A DNA stretch of 64,000 bases, taken from Bimastos eiseni. Lineage: Eukaryota > Annelida > Clitellata > Crassiclitellata > Lumbricidae. The stretch lies in NCBI GenBank assembly GCA_959347315.1, contig OY365811.1, positions 37,407,206 to 37,471,205 on the forward strand, given 5' to 3'. The notes under the pieces were generated by a model. That model was not told the origin of the DNA and searched no databases. It worked only from the letters and a program-made list of their open reading frames with translations. This document shows positions 1 to 19,383 of this stretch, piece by piece (positions within the stretch are counted from its first letter, which is position 1; each line of letters starts with the position of its first letter). The translations under genes were made by a program, and so were the position numbers.

Positions 1-220
1 GAACACCTTTCTTGCTCAAATAGGATTTGTATGATGAACATCACTCTTGCCTTAACTAAGACTTATATGATGAATATAATTCTTGCCTAAGTATATGTCG
101 CCGAATTGTCCTAGCATCGGTGATGCACCCCAGTTTTTCCACTGCGTCCGTGCTGTATCTGTTTCTATGGGCGCTTATGATCCGTGGAGCGATATATATA
201 AAGGGCCTACTTATGCGTAC

Positions 221-6853
<6,633 letters not shown>

Positions 6854-8280
6854 TTAGCGCAACTGGACAACTGCGCTCTAGATGCAGTTAGATAAGATAA
6901 TCGTAATCCCTAAACTTCTAAAGAGTCACTCGAAGCGAAGCGTGAGGCACCAGCTTATTCGCGAGCGCTGCGTCGAATCGTAGGTGTTTTCCAAAGGGTA
7001 GTCCTTGGGAGGTCAGAGTCCGCTTTCCAAAGAGAAGCTACTAGGCCTACTGGAACTTCAGATATAATAAAATCCTTTTAACTCTTTTGCTTCTAAATGA
7101 ATTTACTAACTTTCTGTTTAGCGGTGACGCTGTCTACACAGAGACTGTTGCGCTATATGTTTCGAATAGCGCAACGTTACAGTCGATTGATCAAGGAACT
7201 GCCAGAACATCACGCACACATCAGTTGATGATGAATTGTGATTGGTGATTGAACGGAATTGAGTCATCGAATGTCACAGTCAACGCCAATGCTTGCTGGC
7301 AGTTAATTGTTCCGTCAACGATGGGGTCATATATAATTGTCATCTGGGTCGAGCCAAGCTTGCATTGTAGACAAATCAGTTATATTATGTTTATTTATGT
7401 GGCACATATGAGGGCGTGCGTATGTAAATATTGGTGTATAGACACATTATCTAGGGTAGGCTATGTACGACAATCGTAATAGTGAAACATGTAAAGCGCC
7501 ACTCGAAAGTCAAGCGAGGGACACCAGCTTATTCACGAGCACCATACTAAATATAGCGAGCAACTTTGAAATACCCTTACAAAGCTCTTTGAATTTCGGG
7601 TCCCCATCGTTGATAACCTGCATAAAGGTCATAATAATAAGTAATAAGCTGATACCAGGCCCATATGTTGTCACGGACGTCCTTTTTTCAAAACATCCCG
7701 GTCATTAAGACATAATAGTCGCCCTTCCTTACAGCCATACAGAGCGAGGTTGCATACAGAGGGAAGCGGTCATTGAATGTAATTTTCAGAGCGGATCTTG
7801 ACTGATGCTGAAGGCTGGCGGTGCATCAAATTAAAAGGGTCACGACTCCGGATCACGACTCATTGCCTGCTCAAAAGGGTTAGGCCTGTATTACGTTAGA
7901 AGAAACTCTGCCACTGTTTCACACTGAAAGAGCCAGTATCAAGCCTGAGTAAAGGAAGAGGTTGACGCCAATGATCTTTGTTATGACACAGTGAATGACG
8001 TCCGTGACAACATCTATCACTCGTTTTCAGCTGCCACAGACCGTACGAAAAGACACCAATTGTCGCAACAAGGAGGTAAAAAATCGTCCAAACTTGCGCG
8101 ACGTAATTTATGGACGGTCCTTACTTAACTCTCTCAGTACAACATCCACGTCCAACACATGCTGTAAAAATTTGATGTTCAGTGGAAAATCTCAGCTGTA
8201 TCATTCGGCCAATTACATTAGTTAAAACGATTAAAACTGACCTCTAATCTAAGTAGACAATCATACCAACGCATCAGCTT
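6854..8280. other. Intergenic DNA upstream of the MMP gene, with LINE and SINE scraps
   Basis: No gene seen. Two copies of a LINE 3'-end repeat (CACTCGAAG..CACCAGCTTATTC) lie at about 6905-6990 and 7480-7545. A SINE tail (AAGCCTGAGTAAAGGAAGAGG..CAATGATCTTTGTTATGACACAGTG) is at about 7930-7995, and a TIR-element end is at 8099-8120. The MMP promoter should be just right of 6853, but no TATA box stands out. Confidence 0.55.
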
Positions 8281-8281
8281 A

Positions 8282-8780
8282 GGGTCCATCCACATATTAC
8301 GTAGGCCTAAGCAAAAAATCGTATTTTCGGACCCCTCCCCTGTTGCATCGCGTACATTGTGTTGACCCCTTCCCACGCGTACGTACATCTAAGCTCTAAC
8401 CCACCCTTGCAAAGGTTAAATATCTAGACATCTATTAATTATACATTGATTTTGCCGAAGGGTATTTATTTTTGTTAAGCATCATAAATTATTTCACAGC
8501 TTAAATTTTTTAATTAGCCTACTGTGAAGAAATAAAATACAAACAATACTTACATTTCGAAGTTTTATTGCTACATAAAATTCACTAAACAGGAACTAGT
8601 CCGTGATTGAGTTTTCAGTTCTGAATTTAATATTCCACATAATGTGTACGTCATAATTTGACAGTTACATTTGCGTACGTACACATTTGCTGGGACCCCT
8701 CCTCCCCATATGCAACCGTACGCACAATCGCCGAAATTCGAAATCCCTCTCACTGCATACATAGTATGTGGATGGACACC
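8282..8780. mobile_element. TIR element (MITE) of about 500 bp
   Basis: GGGTCCATCCACATATTACG at the left faces TAGTATGTGGATGGACACC at the right, so the ends are imperfect inverted repeats of about 20 bp. No transposase frame is visible inside. Target-site duplications were not identified with confidence. Confidence 0.65.
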
Positions 8781-11548
8781 ACAGACGGCAATCTGAGAGG
8801 TGAGGTTTGAGAGGTGTAGGGACACCCAATCAGAGGGGTAAGAAATGTGGGGGGGACCAACGCATAACGTGTCCCATCTCTGTGAAATTTATGGGGAAGT
8901 GTTCAAGTGCACATGATTAATGGTTATTGCGAACAGCAGTGAAAAGGAAAACGACCAGATTTAAGGTTCCTGCAGCTCTAATGTCAGAAAAAGGACCAAA
9001 ACAAAATGTATGAAGGAAAGTGCACAAAAAACGTCAATTCTTCCCGAGTCTATCACTGAAATGCACGAACCACAAAAATTCACTCCATTCAATGTTTCGG
9101 TCACTGCCATTAGAAATACATATTTAGTGATAGACAATAAGACTCGGCATGAGTTTAAATTGCCATATTTCCTGACGTCACAATTGCACATCCTAGAAGA
9201 TTGTGCCATTTTAACGGCCCCTGGAAAAATTGGAGCCTCATAAAGAAGGTCTGCTTCCAAGATCAAAGCTTTGCCGAATTGAAAGAAATCGTACATCTGT
9301 GAAATTTGACAGAACTCTTCTTCACTCACAAATAAAATTTCACACATTTTCCCAACAGAACAAATAACCAAATAACACAAGACCAGCAACAGAAAGATAT
9401 CCAAATAGATATTCTCAGTTAATGTCAAAACACCAGACTAACATGGAAGCCTCGAGTGGCATAATAGGTATTTGCTTCCACGAAACGCTGCATTCCAAAA
9501 GCATAATGCCCTGGTTAAAATCATTAGCGACAGAAGTGGGGTTACTGGAACCTGCAAAACCCTAGAAATGTTCCAAATTCAGGTTTAAGGTTCATGCATT
9601 TAGGTCATGGTCTAAATTTTTATTTTCAAACTTTTTCTAATGAATTGCCATTGCTGCAACAGCGATATAAAAGCAGATCTTACATACAAAGCACCATAAA
9701 CACAAGAATAAAAAAATGACAACAAAAAGCTGCAGCACATGAGTCCCATGCAATGACTCAAGTGCACGAGTCGTAAGTACATATGTTGTTGCCTGAAAAA
9801 ATAATAAAACAGAAAACAATGAAAACATTATTGTTTTCCTATTCACAAGTTGGTGCTCTACTCATCTTATCAAAATCTGTGATGCATCAGAGACTGGAAA
9901 AAGCAGACTAATCCGGGTTACCTAAGAATACACAAACTATTCTACAGAAAAGGCCTACAACATAGACTGACAAACATAAAGTCTTAAAAAGAAAAGCTCC
10001 TGTTTCTTCTTAATGCGAATGCAGTTTTTGCCCAGTCGTTTGCCAGCATCTTCCACGTCAAGATGAGGCAACAATAGCCTTGCTCTGTAGCATGTTCTGT
10101 GCACAGACGTCAGCAACGTGTCTCACTATAGCCAGAACACCACGGCCCGCTGCTTAGATCGGCTACCCCAACAAGTGAAGCAGACAGCGTGAGCTTTCAG
10201 TCAGTTGCTCTACAGACCATTGATGTGCAGGGACCCTAAGCAACACTTCTGCCAATAACTAACTGTTCAAATGTCAGTGAATGATGCTCAAGAAGTCTAG
10301 ATAATGCTCTCTACTTCAATATTGCATCAAGGACTACATAGCACCCTTCAAAGCCCCAAGATGCACCATAAAATGAGCAGATAAACTATATAAAGGCAAG
10401 AAAATAGATACCATCCCAGGAGAAATCAGGTTTGTTCATAACAGACACCAGATCACGAAAAGTATCCTTAATACTAAACATTTTCTCAACCAAACATAAC
10501 TACGCATTTAAACTCAAAGAAAAACCGAATACTAAACACATAAGTTGAAAACAAGAATAGAAAACACCAATGGCAGATGCATTTGTTAAAGGAAGTCAAA
10601 CTTGTCTGCTAGACTTGACACAAACTTTAAAAAACAACAATTTAATATTCTGTTTGACATATTTTCCTGTCCGTCAAAGCAGTGTCGAAAACGTTTAAAA
10701 CACAGAACAGGTACAACTCTCACAACTCGACATGAACCAGAAATAATACGATTTACACGCAGTTCGACCAAACGTCGTCGCTTAGTTCCTAGCCAGATGT
10801 TGTTTCACACTGCAAAAAGAAACAGCAACAAATATTAGACAACCAGAGAAGGAATACCTACATAATTTCTAATAATTCTTTTAAAAAAACAAATAATTAT
10901 ATCCAACAGGTACGATGAAAATACTCTATCAGAGAAACGATTTATTTCAATTTGAATGACTAATCACTTGATGAAGTCACAATGCAGAGTACTACCATTA
11001 TTTACTACCATTATTTTACACCTGTCACTAACAAACTGTGTTAAGGAATTCCACAATGGTGTGGTAGTCATAATTTGTGCAAGAAAATAAACAATGAGGA
11101 ACATCAGCAACATGAGATGGATAACTAGTAAACAGTGATCACTTGGAGTATACCATTTCACCCTCCAGCAACTGAGGTCATCCTATAAATGACAAAAGCA
11201 TTTCCATGGCTCACACGGAGTATGGCCTTGCTACACTGTATTTGAGAGCAGTGTGCAGCAAACCCAAATGCCACACCTTCAGATTGCACAATCATTTGGG
11301 TACTGAACAACTAGATACAGGACACTACATGCAATGGTCAAACACCGCACTACAATTTATCTTCATATATTTAAAGCATTTATATAGCACCCATTCAATA
11401 CAGCTAGGGTACATGCTAAACAGACAGAAATCCTTAAAAGCATTCCAGGAAATCTCTATACTGGCCTGGATGAAGGAGGAGTGACAACAACAAAAATAGC
11501 AACAGCAGCAGCAGCACAGAGCTGCTGCTGCTACTACTACTACTACTA
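8781..11548. other. Possible hnRNP K 3' UTR or intergenic sequence
   Basis: About 2.8 kb downstream of the last recognised hnRNP K exon. No open frame resembles a known protein. If the gene uses a further short terminal exon it would lie here, but no convincing one was found. A possible minus-strand AATAAA is near 9620. Confidence 0.4.
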
Positions 11549-11552
11549 CTAC
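11495..11552. repeat. (AGC)n/(GCT)n inverted microsatellite
   Basis: AGCAGCAGCAGCACAGAGCTGCTGCTGCT is a microsatellite hairpin next to (ACT)n, directly after the hnRNP K stop codon on the minus strand, so it would lie in the 3' UTR. Confidence 0.85.
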
Positions 11553-14500
11553 AACACTTGCCTCATCTGTAGCATGAACTGTGCATTCTGAATCTGTGAA
11601 GGTGTTCCAGCGATCGTAATAACACGATCACCAGGGCCTCCAGTTGGATCGCTCAGCTCCACTTCCGCACCGGAGTCGATCCTGATCTGACGGATGTTCT
11701 GTCCACCTTTACCGATGATCACTCCAGCCAGCTGAAAACGCAAACAAACACCAATCATATAGAAAAATATCTATAACATCCCTCATCAAGGATATACAGG
11801 AGACGGACAGTCAAATCAGCAATTGCCCCAATTAAAACTATGTAGTTTACAATAAAGTTTTAAATTTTGCTATGTTACAGCACTTTAAAAAAAGTCTTTA
11901 TTATTATACCTATGTTCAGAAGCTGTTGATTGTTAATGCATAAAGATCTGCTTCTAACGTTCTAGTATACTACAAGCGTAAGTCCTCAGAAGATGTTGCC
12001 ATGATAACAAAATTCAACAGAATAAACCTACATCTGCCGGAATGCTGACTTGCTGCGTCGTTCTACGTCCTCCCCCTCCTAACAGCGATGAAAGCGAAGC
12101 CAATCCGCCAGACACTTCAGACAAGCTGAAATTCACCACAAAAACACGTTCATCAGCATCTGCAAAATAGTGCCTAACAGTAAAACCTCACACAGGACAG
12201 CTGAAGAGATATTTCAGCTTCTGCCAAGTCACCCTTCGTCACATCCAGTTCATATCTGTCTTTCAAAAGACAGAATAACATTATGGAGAGGTTCTCTAAA
12301 TGTGCTTAGAAAAATCTAGAAACATGCATGCAAACTGCTACCAGGTTCAAGAAAACAGTAAAACAAGTGAAAGTAAAAATATGGATTTTTTGGGACCATT
12401 TTATCTGGTAGATGGTGCAATCGTTCCCTTTCCTTAAGAGATTTTTGATTACATATCATTGATGATGTAAACTTGCAGGAGTGGAGCTCGTCAACGAGGA
12501 CTCATTCGAGTGGTTAAACAAAATTTAATTTTTTGCAATTAATCCATTTCAATTACTTCCATAGTGACATTTTCGTGATGTTCAAGACCACTCAATGGTC
12601 ACTAAACCTCAATGAGCACCATAAAAAGCAAGGAACTGACCTTCCTCCTCTTTCTCTATTCAGACTTGAGCGTCGGCCGCGGTCCCTGCAAAGGCAAAAC
12701 ACATCACTTAGCAACTAAAACAATGAATGACACATTACTGTCATGAGCAAGCATGCAGCCACGCAAACATAGATTTTAAAAACTGGATCAAAATACAAAA
12801 TGCTGCTCCCAGACAACACTGCCGCACTTAACGATTATGTTCTGTGCCATTCATTCTTTAAAGACTTCTCTCTTTGGTACTCTCTGCACTGGAAGTGCCT
12901 TTGGCTAAGTTTTAACAAGCAAAGCGTTTTATAAGTTCGTAAATATAAGAGAAGGAAAAGCGATAGAAAAAAACAACACATCAAACGTCACAATACAATA
13001 AACGGAAAGAAATCAGTTTGCAATGTGCACCTATCACGGCCTCGGCCACGGTCCTCGTCCTGAAATCCGCCGTAGTCCCTAACTGCACTCTCGTCGTAGT
13101 TGGATGGATCGTATGGATTGCTTGGTCCACGTGGAGGCCACTAGAAACAGTGAAAAATCCCATTCATTAGATTTAGACAGAAGTTTTTGCACCACAAATT
13201 TTCATAGTGGGTAATAAATCATAAGTTCTACAATTATTTCATGCTGATCAGTAATTTAGTTACTCATCACATGACTCTTATAAGAAACTACACCAGCGGA
13301 GATTTGGTTCTCGGTGGTGCGTGCAGAGAGTCCAGAATTATTTACACTCATTATGCCTTCCAAGGTAGTCTAACTGCCAGTGTTGGGGAGTCAACCAAGA
13401 AGTTGAAAGTTCATATCCACACCAAGGCAAATATTTGCTTAAAAAACCTCACACAGAGGGAGGATGAGACGACGAGACAGAAAACTATTCACGAATCCTC
13501 ATATACCGAGGCCGAGAAAACGAACTTGCCAATTAACAAAATAGATGCATGTCTCTCTGACTAGCTTTAGGGACTGTTCCTCAAATGCTGGCAATTCCGT
13601 ACAGCAAATAAATGACAGTAATTCTTTCACACTCCTTCATTGATCCAAGTGCACAACTATTAAAACCCAATTTACTCCAGTCGGATGAAAATCCACTTAC
13701 CGTTCTCAGCATATCCACAACCTTTGTCATGCACTTGCAGACGTTGTGTGGTCTGCCAACCACCTGAATGATGCGCTCGGTCGAGCGTGGACAGCACTGC
13801 GGATAGACCTTCATGTCGACTCCAGCTTCCAGGCGGATCTCCTTCAGCTTTGTTCCGGCTTTCCCGATGACACAGCCGGCTTGGCTCTGGTGGATCAGCA
13901 TCTTTCCCTCGACCTCTGCCTCGCGACGTGCTGAATCACGTTTCTGCAAAGAGGTCACGAATACACTGAATCGTTGGTGATGAAGAGCCGTGAAATGTAG
14001 GATGCACTAATGTCAAGAACAATGGTTATGAAGGCCATGCAAGTTCAAAACACGATCCAACAGTACTTTACCTCAACCTCATATGTTGTGGATCTGTTAA
14101 TTTATTGATTACCTAGTCATAATGATCATCAAAGATAAAATCAAATGTGTCAGCTGTTGCAATGAAGCAGGACTTTACTGTGAGATTTGATTCTGACTAA
14201 CTACTTTCCTTGCCTCTAAACACTTATAAAGAAGGGACCTTAGTATCTGAAATTGTGGGACTGTTGCAGGATTACGTGACTCCAGTTGCTGTAGCATTTG
14301 CAGTTGGCCTGAGTTGTCAACACACCATCAATATTATTATTATTATTAATCATCACTTATATTGCGCCAGTGTCCAGTGCCAAGTGCATCAATCGATGGT
14401 GCATCAAATCCACACCGTGATCAGGTCAATTCCAGGAAGTCACTGCCGCGAGACAGAGTGACAGCCAATGGGAGGAGGGGGGTCATGCCAACTGAAAAAG

Positions 14501-17500
14501 GAAGGTTTTGAGTTGAGATCTAAACAAAGAAAGAGACTGAGCAAAACGAACAGACACGAGGAATATTCATCCTTTCAAACCCTTCCACATTTCTGTTGTA
14601 ATTGTAAACTTATATAGCGCCACTCGTAATCAGAGGCACTCACGACTCAACACAAAGCTAGGCAGAGAACAGGAAAGTCAAAAGCGATTGCGGAGAGCGA
14701 CAGGGGTAAGAGAGACCAGCTCTTCCCGAAGAGAAAGGGGAGGCTGTTCGAGCTGGTTGGACCCACATAGGTAAGGCTCCTGGATCGTGAGTACATGATC
14801 AAGGGTCCTGCACGAGGGCAACTTCACATTTGTGACCCATCACAAAACCAGTGGCACATCGGTCCAAACTCATGACAGGTTTTGTGCAAATGTGTCACAT
14901 TTACCGAGTTTCAGGCATGGTAGATATTTAAATAAGGAACAAATTAGATCAACAATGTTGTCTTACCTCCTCAAAAACCTTCAATATTTCCTCCAGAACG
15001 TCGCTTACCGCCTTCACATCTCCAGTAATTGAAACAATCCTTCAACACAATCAGCACAAGTTGAAACAAGAATCAAATGGCAAAATACATTACTGTGTAA
15101 TAAGACTGCTGAAATACCTTTGCGGAAAATAATGGAAGTCTTTAAGCGTGACAGAGCGTAACGATAAACGTCCAGAAGAAACATCTTAAGGCAACCAGGC
15201 AGTGTCTGTCGTCTAAATGGACCTAGCGTACCGAAGAGAGGAGGCCATGCAGCCAAACGCAAGGCCAGTCAGTCTACAGCAAATATTGAAAGCTCACTCC
15301 AGGAACGCAGCAAAGTCCGGGGTAACGAGTCACAAGGACGCAGATATCTAGCAATACAAGCAGATGAATATATATATCCTACAGATACCATGAGTGAAGG
15401 CAGAGAACTGATACAAAGTCCCAGCAGAATTCAGGAAGAGACATTTAAAGCTGCCAGCAGTACCACCAAGACGGACTGCGTTAACCGAACCACAAACACA
15501 ACAACAGTTTAGCATCAATAGAATAAACAAACTGTTGGCTGGCCAAACACGCTATAAACGTTCCCGGCCAGTCAAACTGGTCAACTCGTCGGCAAGCCAG
15601 TCAGCCGACCGAAGTGCACAGTTCAGTACCCTGCGACCTTCGCGGTTGGCGGAAGCAAAAAAACGACAAGGCGTTACAAGTTGTCGTAGGCATACCGTTC
15701 TGGAGTGTGGCTGTCAGAGATCGTGACGCCGGCCTTACACTGGAGACGTCGGACGAGGAGGCGTGGGCGCACGGAGGAGTAGATTCAATCACAGCAGGAA
15801 ACATCAACGAACGTCGAATTATGAGGCAGCATTTGGTCAATAGGTGCCAGCAGCGAAGGCCATAAGGAAAACATATGAAAAGGACAATCAACGAGACGTA
15901 AGTTCATGGACAGATCGCACGTTCAAACTGAAAAAAACCTACATCCTGACACTTACTCACTACTTCGATGTTCCATCACCAGCTCTTACTATCGATAAAT
16001 CTTGTGAATATCCTTAATTTAAAGTTTTTTCCATTGAAATAGAAACCGATTTTCCAATCTTGATAACCCAACTTTAATCTCCTAATGCTCAACCTCTTTC
16101 CTAAATCTTTTATAGCCCATTTCTTAGGTATAAATAATAAATCAATTGAATCATAGACATTTCTTGTTTCAAATCTGAACACCGGTACATGTTAATCCAT
16201 TAAAGTCGAGTTGGGGATGCATCGAAACTTCTTGATAACTCATCTTAATGCATGTAAACTATTTGATCGTGCATGATCTATTACGCTTCCCACTATCTCG
16301 TGAGTTTTGATTGACAAACGCTATACAATCTATTATGCTCTACTCACGTCCTGTCGCAATCGTTTGATATTCGCACCTCCTCTTCCGATAATTGACCCAG
16401 CATCCTATAGAAAAATTAAATGCAGCAAATGAAAGTTTTCTTTCCAATCATCAATGCTGTATATTTACTAAAACACCTTTCATATACCATGTTGTTCTCT
16501 ATTCTCAATACACACACAAAATGTAAAATTTATAATTCCCAGCAACTTTTGCATTTGATGTAAATTAATAAATTAGCACAATACAATCATCTCTCTGCAT
16601 AATAATAATGTATACAGATACATACAGGAGCCTTCTGTTGATCATTTCTTAGGGTTTCTTATGCATTACCACATCGTACTGAATTAGTTTTATAAAATGA
16701 TTGAAATTTGTAGACATAAATTCTGAAACCACCTTCCACAGCTCTTGTACAGTATGGGTGCCACTTATCCTGTCAGTTCGGCGAACTCTAGCGACCGTCA
16801 TGATAAACCTTCTCAATTTCTTTCCAAAGTTATGTCCCTTAATTCCTCCAGGTTCATTCCGGTTTTTTCATGTATCTCGTCCATCCATTTTTTGTGGGGG
16901 GCGCCCTCTATTCTTCCTTCCTTCCCCACATGCCAGCATAATTTCCTTTTCCAATCCATCTGATCGCATAACATGCCCGAAGAACCCCAGCTTCCCAGTA
17001 GGGGTGCAATTGGGTAAGAAAAAAGGTATCTACACTGATCAATTAGAATAGTAACATATTCTCTTTCACCCGCAATAGTAAACCTCCACCAAGAAGGGGA
17101 GCAGTATAAAACTTGAGCAAGTGTGGTGGAATGCTCAACATCATGGAGATGGCTTCTGGTCAGTCCATGAGCAATATGGACTCTCAGCATAACAAATGCA
17201 TCAGCTTTATATTGCCATAACAGAACATCAAACCTTGGACTGGATCAGCATCCGCAGCTCACATCTTCCATCATTATTATAGCGTCTCCTTGGACGTCTG
17301 CGATCATCTCGGTTGCTGCCGGCAGAACGTGATCGAGAACGGGAGCGTGATCGTGTTCTAGATCGAGATCGTTTGCGACCTAAGAAACAGTGGAAGAGCA
17401 GTCATTGAGTCAAATTATCATCAATCAGTGCTTAGATTACATCTTAAATCCCAACAAAATTAACCTGACTTATAATAACAACATGAATTCAATCAAGAAA

Positions 17501-19136
17501 CTATACAATAATTATTTATAACATAATAATCAATGGAAAACATGTAATAGCAGGTGCCTAAGTTTCCATCTAGCTGAACCTTACCTTGCCAAAGTCACCA
17601 TCTTAAACAGGGTCTCAAGCAGTTTCCACAAGCACATGTCTTATAAAAAATTTTTTTAATGAACCCTTATTTTCTGGAAATTTCCAGATGATGAAGGATT
17701 GTCTGGAGTGACCTTGTTATTTCCCAATAAAATAAAAGATAGACAAAACTAGGTCAGGAAAATGTTGGCTTTTAGTCATGCAATCTGCTCAATGACTGCA
17801 TGTCAAAAGATACTGGATCATATATAACCTCAAAAACTTAGGCACCTGGATGGTACATGTATGCCGCATTAATTATGACAAAAACTATTATGCAAGACAC
17901 GTGTTTACGTCAGTGTGCAGTGTGCACACACAAACATGACAGACTTAGACAACATAAAAACTTCTTGTGCTTTCAAAACATCTCCCCAGCATCATCACAG
18001 ACTTTCAGCAAGAGACTTTTGCATGAAAAAATATAATCATTTGTGATGCTTATCCAATATCCAAACCACTTAATATGTTTATTGCCAACCCATCTTCATC
18101 CATGAATACAAGATATGCTTTGCACCTTGGCTAAGAATAATACAGTAATTTATGGTTTTAGCATCCCTAGAAATGTATGCATGGTTTAGGTCATCAGTGA
18201 GACAAATAATCAAATAATACTTCGACCCAGCGTCTATTTAAGCAATATTATTTAATCGATCTAGCTTCGGAAATTTATCGTTTTACCGTTCAAAATGCTG
18301 ATCACTCTTACACTGTATCGTTTTAGTGTCCCAAATTCATTATACGCAAGGTGGCCACTTGATCAAAATCAGTTCATCAATCCAGCTTCGATTTAATTCA
18401 TTCTTTTCATCACATCCAGCATTTTCGTCGCATCCAGCTTCTATTTAAACGTAATTCTTTTTATCGATCCAGCTTCAATTTACGTGTATTTTTTTATCAA
18501 TTTCCAGAAGAGCGTCAGGGCCAATTACTATGGCTTTGTCAGGTGCAATGAAGTTGGGACGCTAAAACGATACTGTGTAAGAGTGATCAGAAATTTGAAC
18601 GCTAAAACGATAAATCGCTCCAGCTTCCATTTAGGTATATTTCTTTTCATCAATCAAGTTTTTGCATGTACACGACTTTCTTTACATCCGTCGCATAGAC
18701 ATTCTCACATCAAACCGGATACGCTAAAATACACTTTGACGAAAAGAAATAATTGTAAATGGAAGCTGGATCAATGAAATGGATCAAATATCTAAGTAGA
18801 AGCTGGACTGAATAAATGAATGGTGCTGTTTTGGAACAGTTTTGAGTGTTTCTTGAGTACATTGCTTGTCGTTAATTTTTGGGACACTAAAACCATAATT
18901 TACCAAGAATACATCTTACAGCTTCTGTAAGTAAAATCCGTATACCAACCTCGTGGGCTTTTCTCACTGGAGCTTCTGCCATGGCTTCTGTCACTTCTAA
19001 CAGGGGTTCTGTCACTTCTGAAAGGACTCATGACAGGGCTTTTGTCGCTCCTATCTGGACTTTTGTCGCTCCTATCTGGACTTTTGTCGCTTCTGTCAGG
19101 GCTTTTGTCAGCGGTGATAGCCTCATTATCCGACAT
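11549..19136 (-). CDS. HNRNPK: Heterogeneous nuclear ribonucleoprotein K, three KH domains with N-terminal RS domain
   Basis: Poly(C)-binding RNA/DNA protein acting in splicing, mRNA stability and transcription. Ten exons on the minus strand in order: 19136-18950, 17379-17234, 16404-16348, 15739-15696, 15039-14967, 13943-13701, 13140-13031, 12685-12641, 12125-12032, 11731-11549 (about 393 aa). KH1 (residues about 102-169) has [10 protein letters not shown], the GRGG loop and [11 protein letters not shown]2 (about 183-250) has [16 protein letters not shown] and [10 protein letters not shown]. The linker has YDPSNYDES and an RGR-rich stretch. KH3 (about 328-390) has [17 protein letters not shown] and NAQFMLQ. 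All splice phases agree. Residues 1-95 are made of DKSPDRS repeats and an RS stretch, unlike the acidic N-terminus of vertebrate hnRNP K. The last exon may instead splice at a GC donor (11561-11560). Introns contain a RTE-like LINE scrap and a fold-back element. Confidence 0.92.
12385..12435. repeat. Dispersed repeat shared with 58243-58300
   Basis: TTTTGGGACCATTTTATCTGGTAGATGGTGCAATCGTTCC recurs with small changes in an MRPS27 intron at 58243-58300. It is probably part of an interspersed element whose limits cannot be set here. Confidence 0.6.
14605..14830. mobile_element. SINE-like element of the TATATAGCGCC family
   Basis: Starts with ACTTATATAGCGCCACTCG and contains CTCTTCCCGAAGAGAAAGGGGAGGCTGTTCGAGCTGG. 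The same order of blocks is seen at about 63030-63240 (CTCCTCCCGAAGAGGAAGGGG) and more distantly at 54170-54330. Sits in the hnRNP K intron between KH1 and KH2 exons. Confidence 0.6.
16745..17010 (-). pseudogene. LINE relic, C-terminal part of an RTE-like ORF2
   Basis: Minus-strand translation gives [20 protein letters not shown] with, in a neighbouring frame, an upstream [16 protein letters not shown] segment and a downstream [12 protein letters not shown] segment. That order is typical of the tail of RTE-type and related LINE polyproteins. Stops and frameshifts show it is dead. It lies in the hnRNP K intron between 17234 and 16404. Confidence 0.6.
18147..18902. mobile_element. Fold-back element in hnRNP K intron 1
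   Basis: Outer inverted repeats of about 22 bp (TTTATGGTTTTAGCATCCC at the left, GGGACACTAAAACCATAATT at the right) enclose a longer inverted repeat, 18260-18332 against 18556-18630, which is about 75 bp long; its 35-bp core matches at 33 positions by eye. Between them the ten-mer ATCCAGCTTC recurs every 30-40 bp. No coding capacity. The right end stops about 48 bp short of the exon 1 donor. Confidence 0.75.
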
Positions 19137-19205
19137 AATCTGCTAGCCTACAACAACAAAACACAATAATGCAGCAGTCGGTTAAGGGGTATCCGCTTGC
19201 TAATA

Positions 19206-19383
19206 CGAAGGTTCGATAGTCCAAAGGTTCAATAGTCCGAAGGTTAGATAGTCCGAAAATTAGTGCAAGCTCGAGAGTGCCTAGGGTTCGATAGTCCTAA
19301 GGTTCGATAATCCAAAGAAAACTCGGACTAGAATTTTTTTCGGACTATCGAACCTTCGGACTATCAAACCTTCGGCCTATCGA
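19206..19383. repeat. Fold-back array of a 16-bp unit
   Basis: At least five copies of GGTTCGATAGTCCGAA variants in one orientation are followed by two to three copies of GGACTATCGAACCTTCGG in the other, so the whole stretch can fold into a hairpin. It begins 70 bp upstream of the hnRNP K start codon and may lie in its promoter or 5' UTR. Confidence 0.85.

Noticed and set aside
10586..10771. Candidate terminal exon of hnRNP K
   Set aside because: The frame compatible with the upstream phase did not give a family-like tail, and no acceptor is convincing.
16701..17051. Plus-strand open frame of 116 codons
   Set aside because: Antisense of the RTE-like LINE tail.
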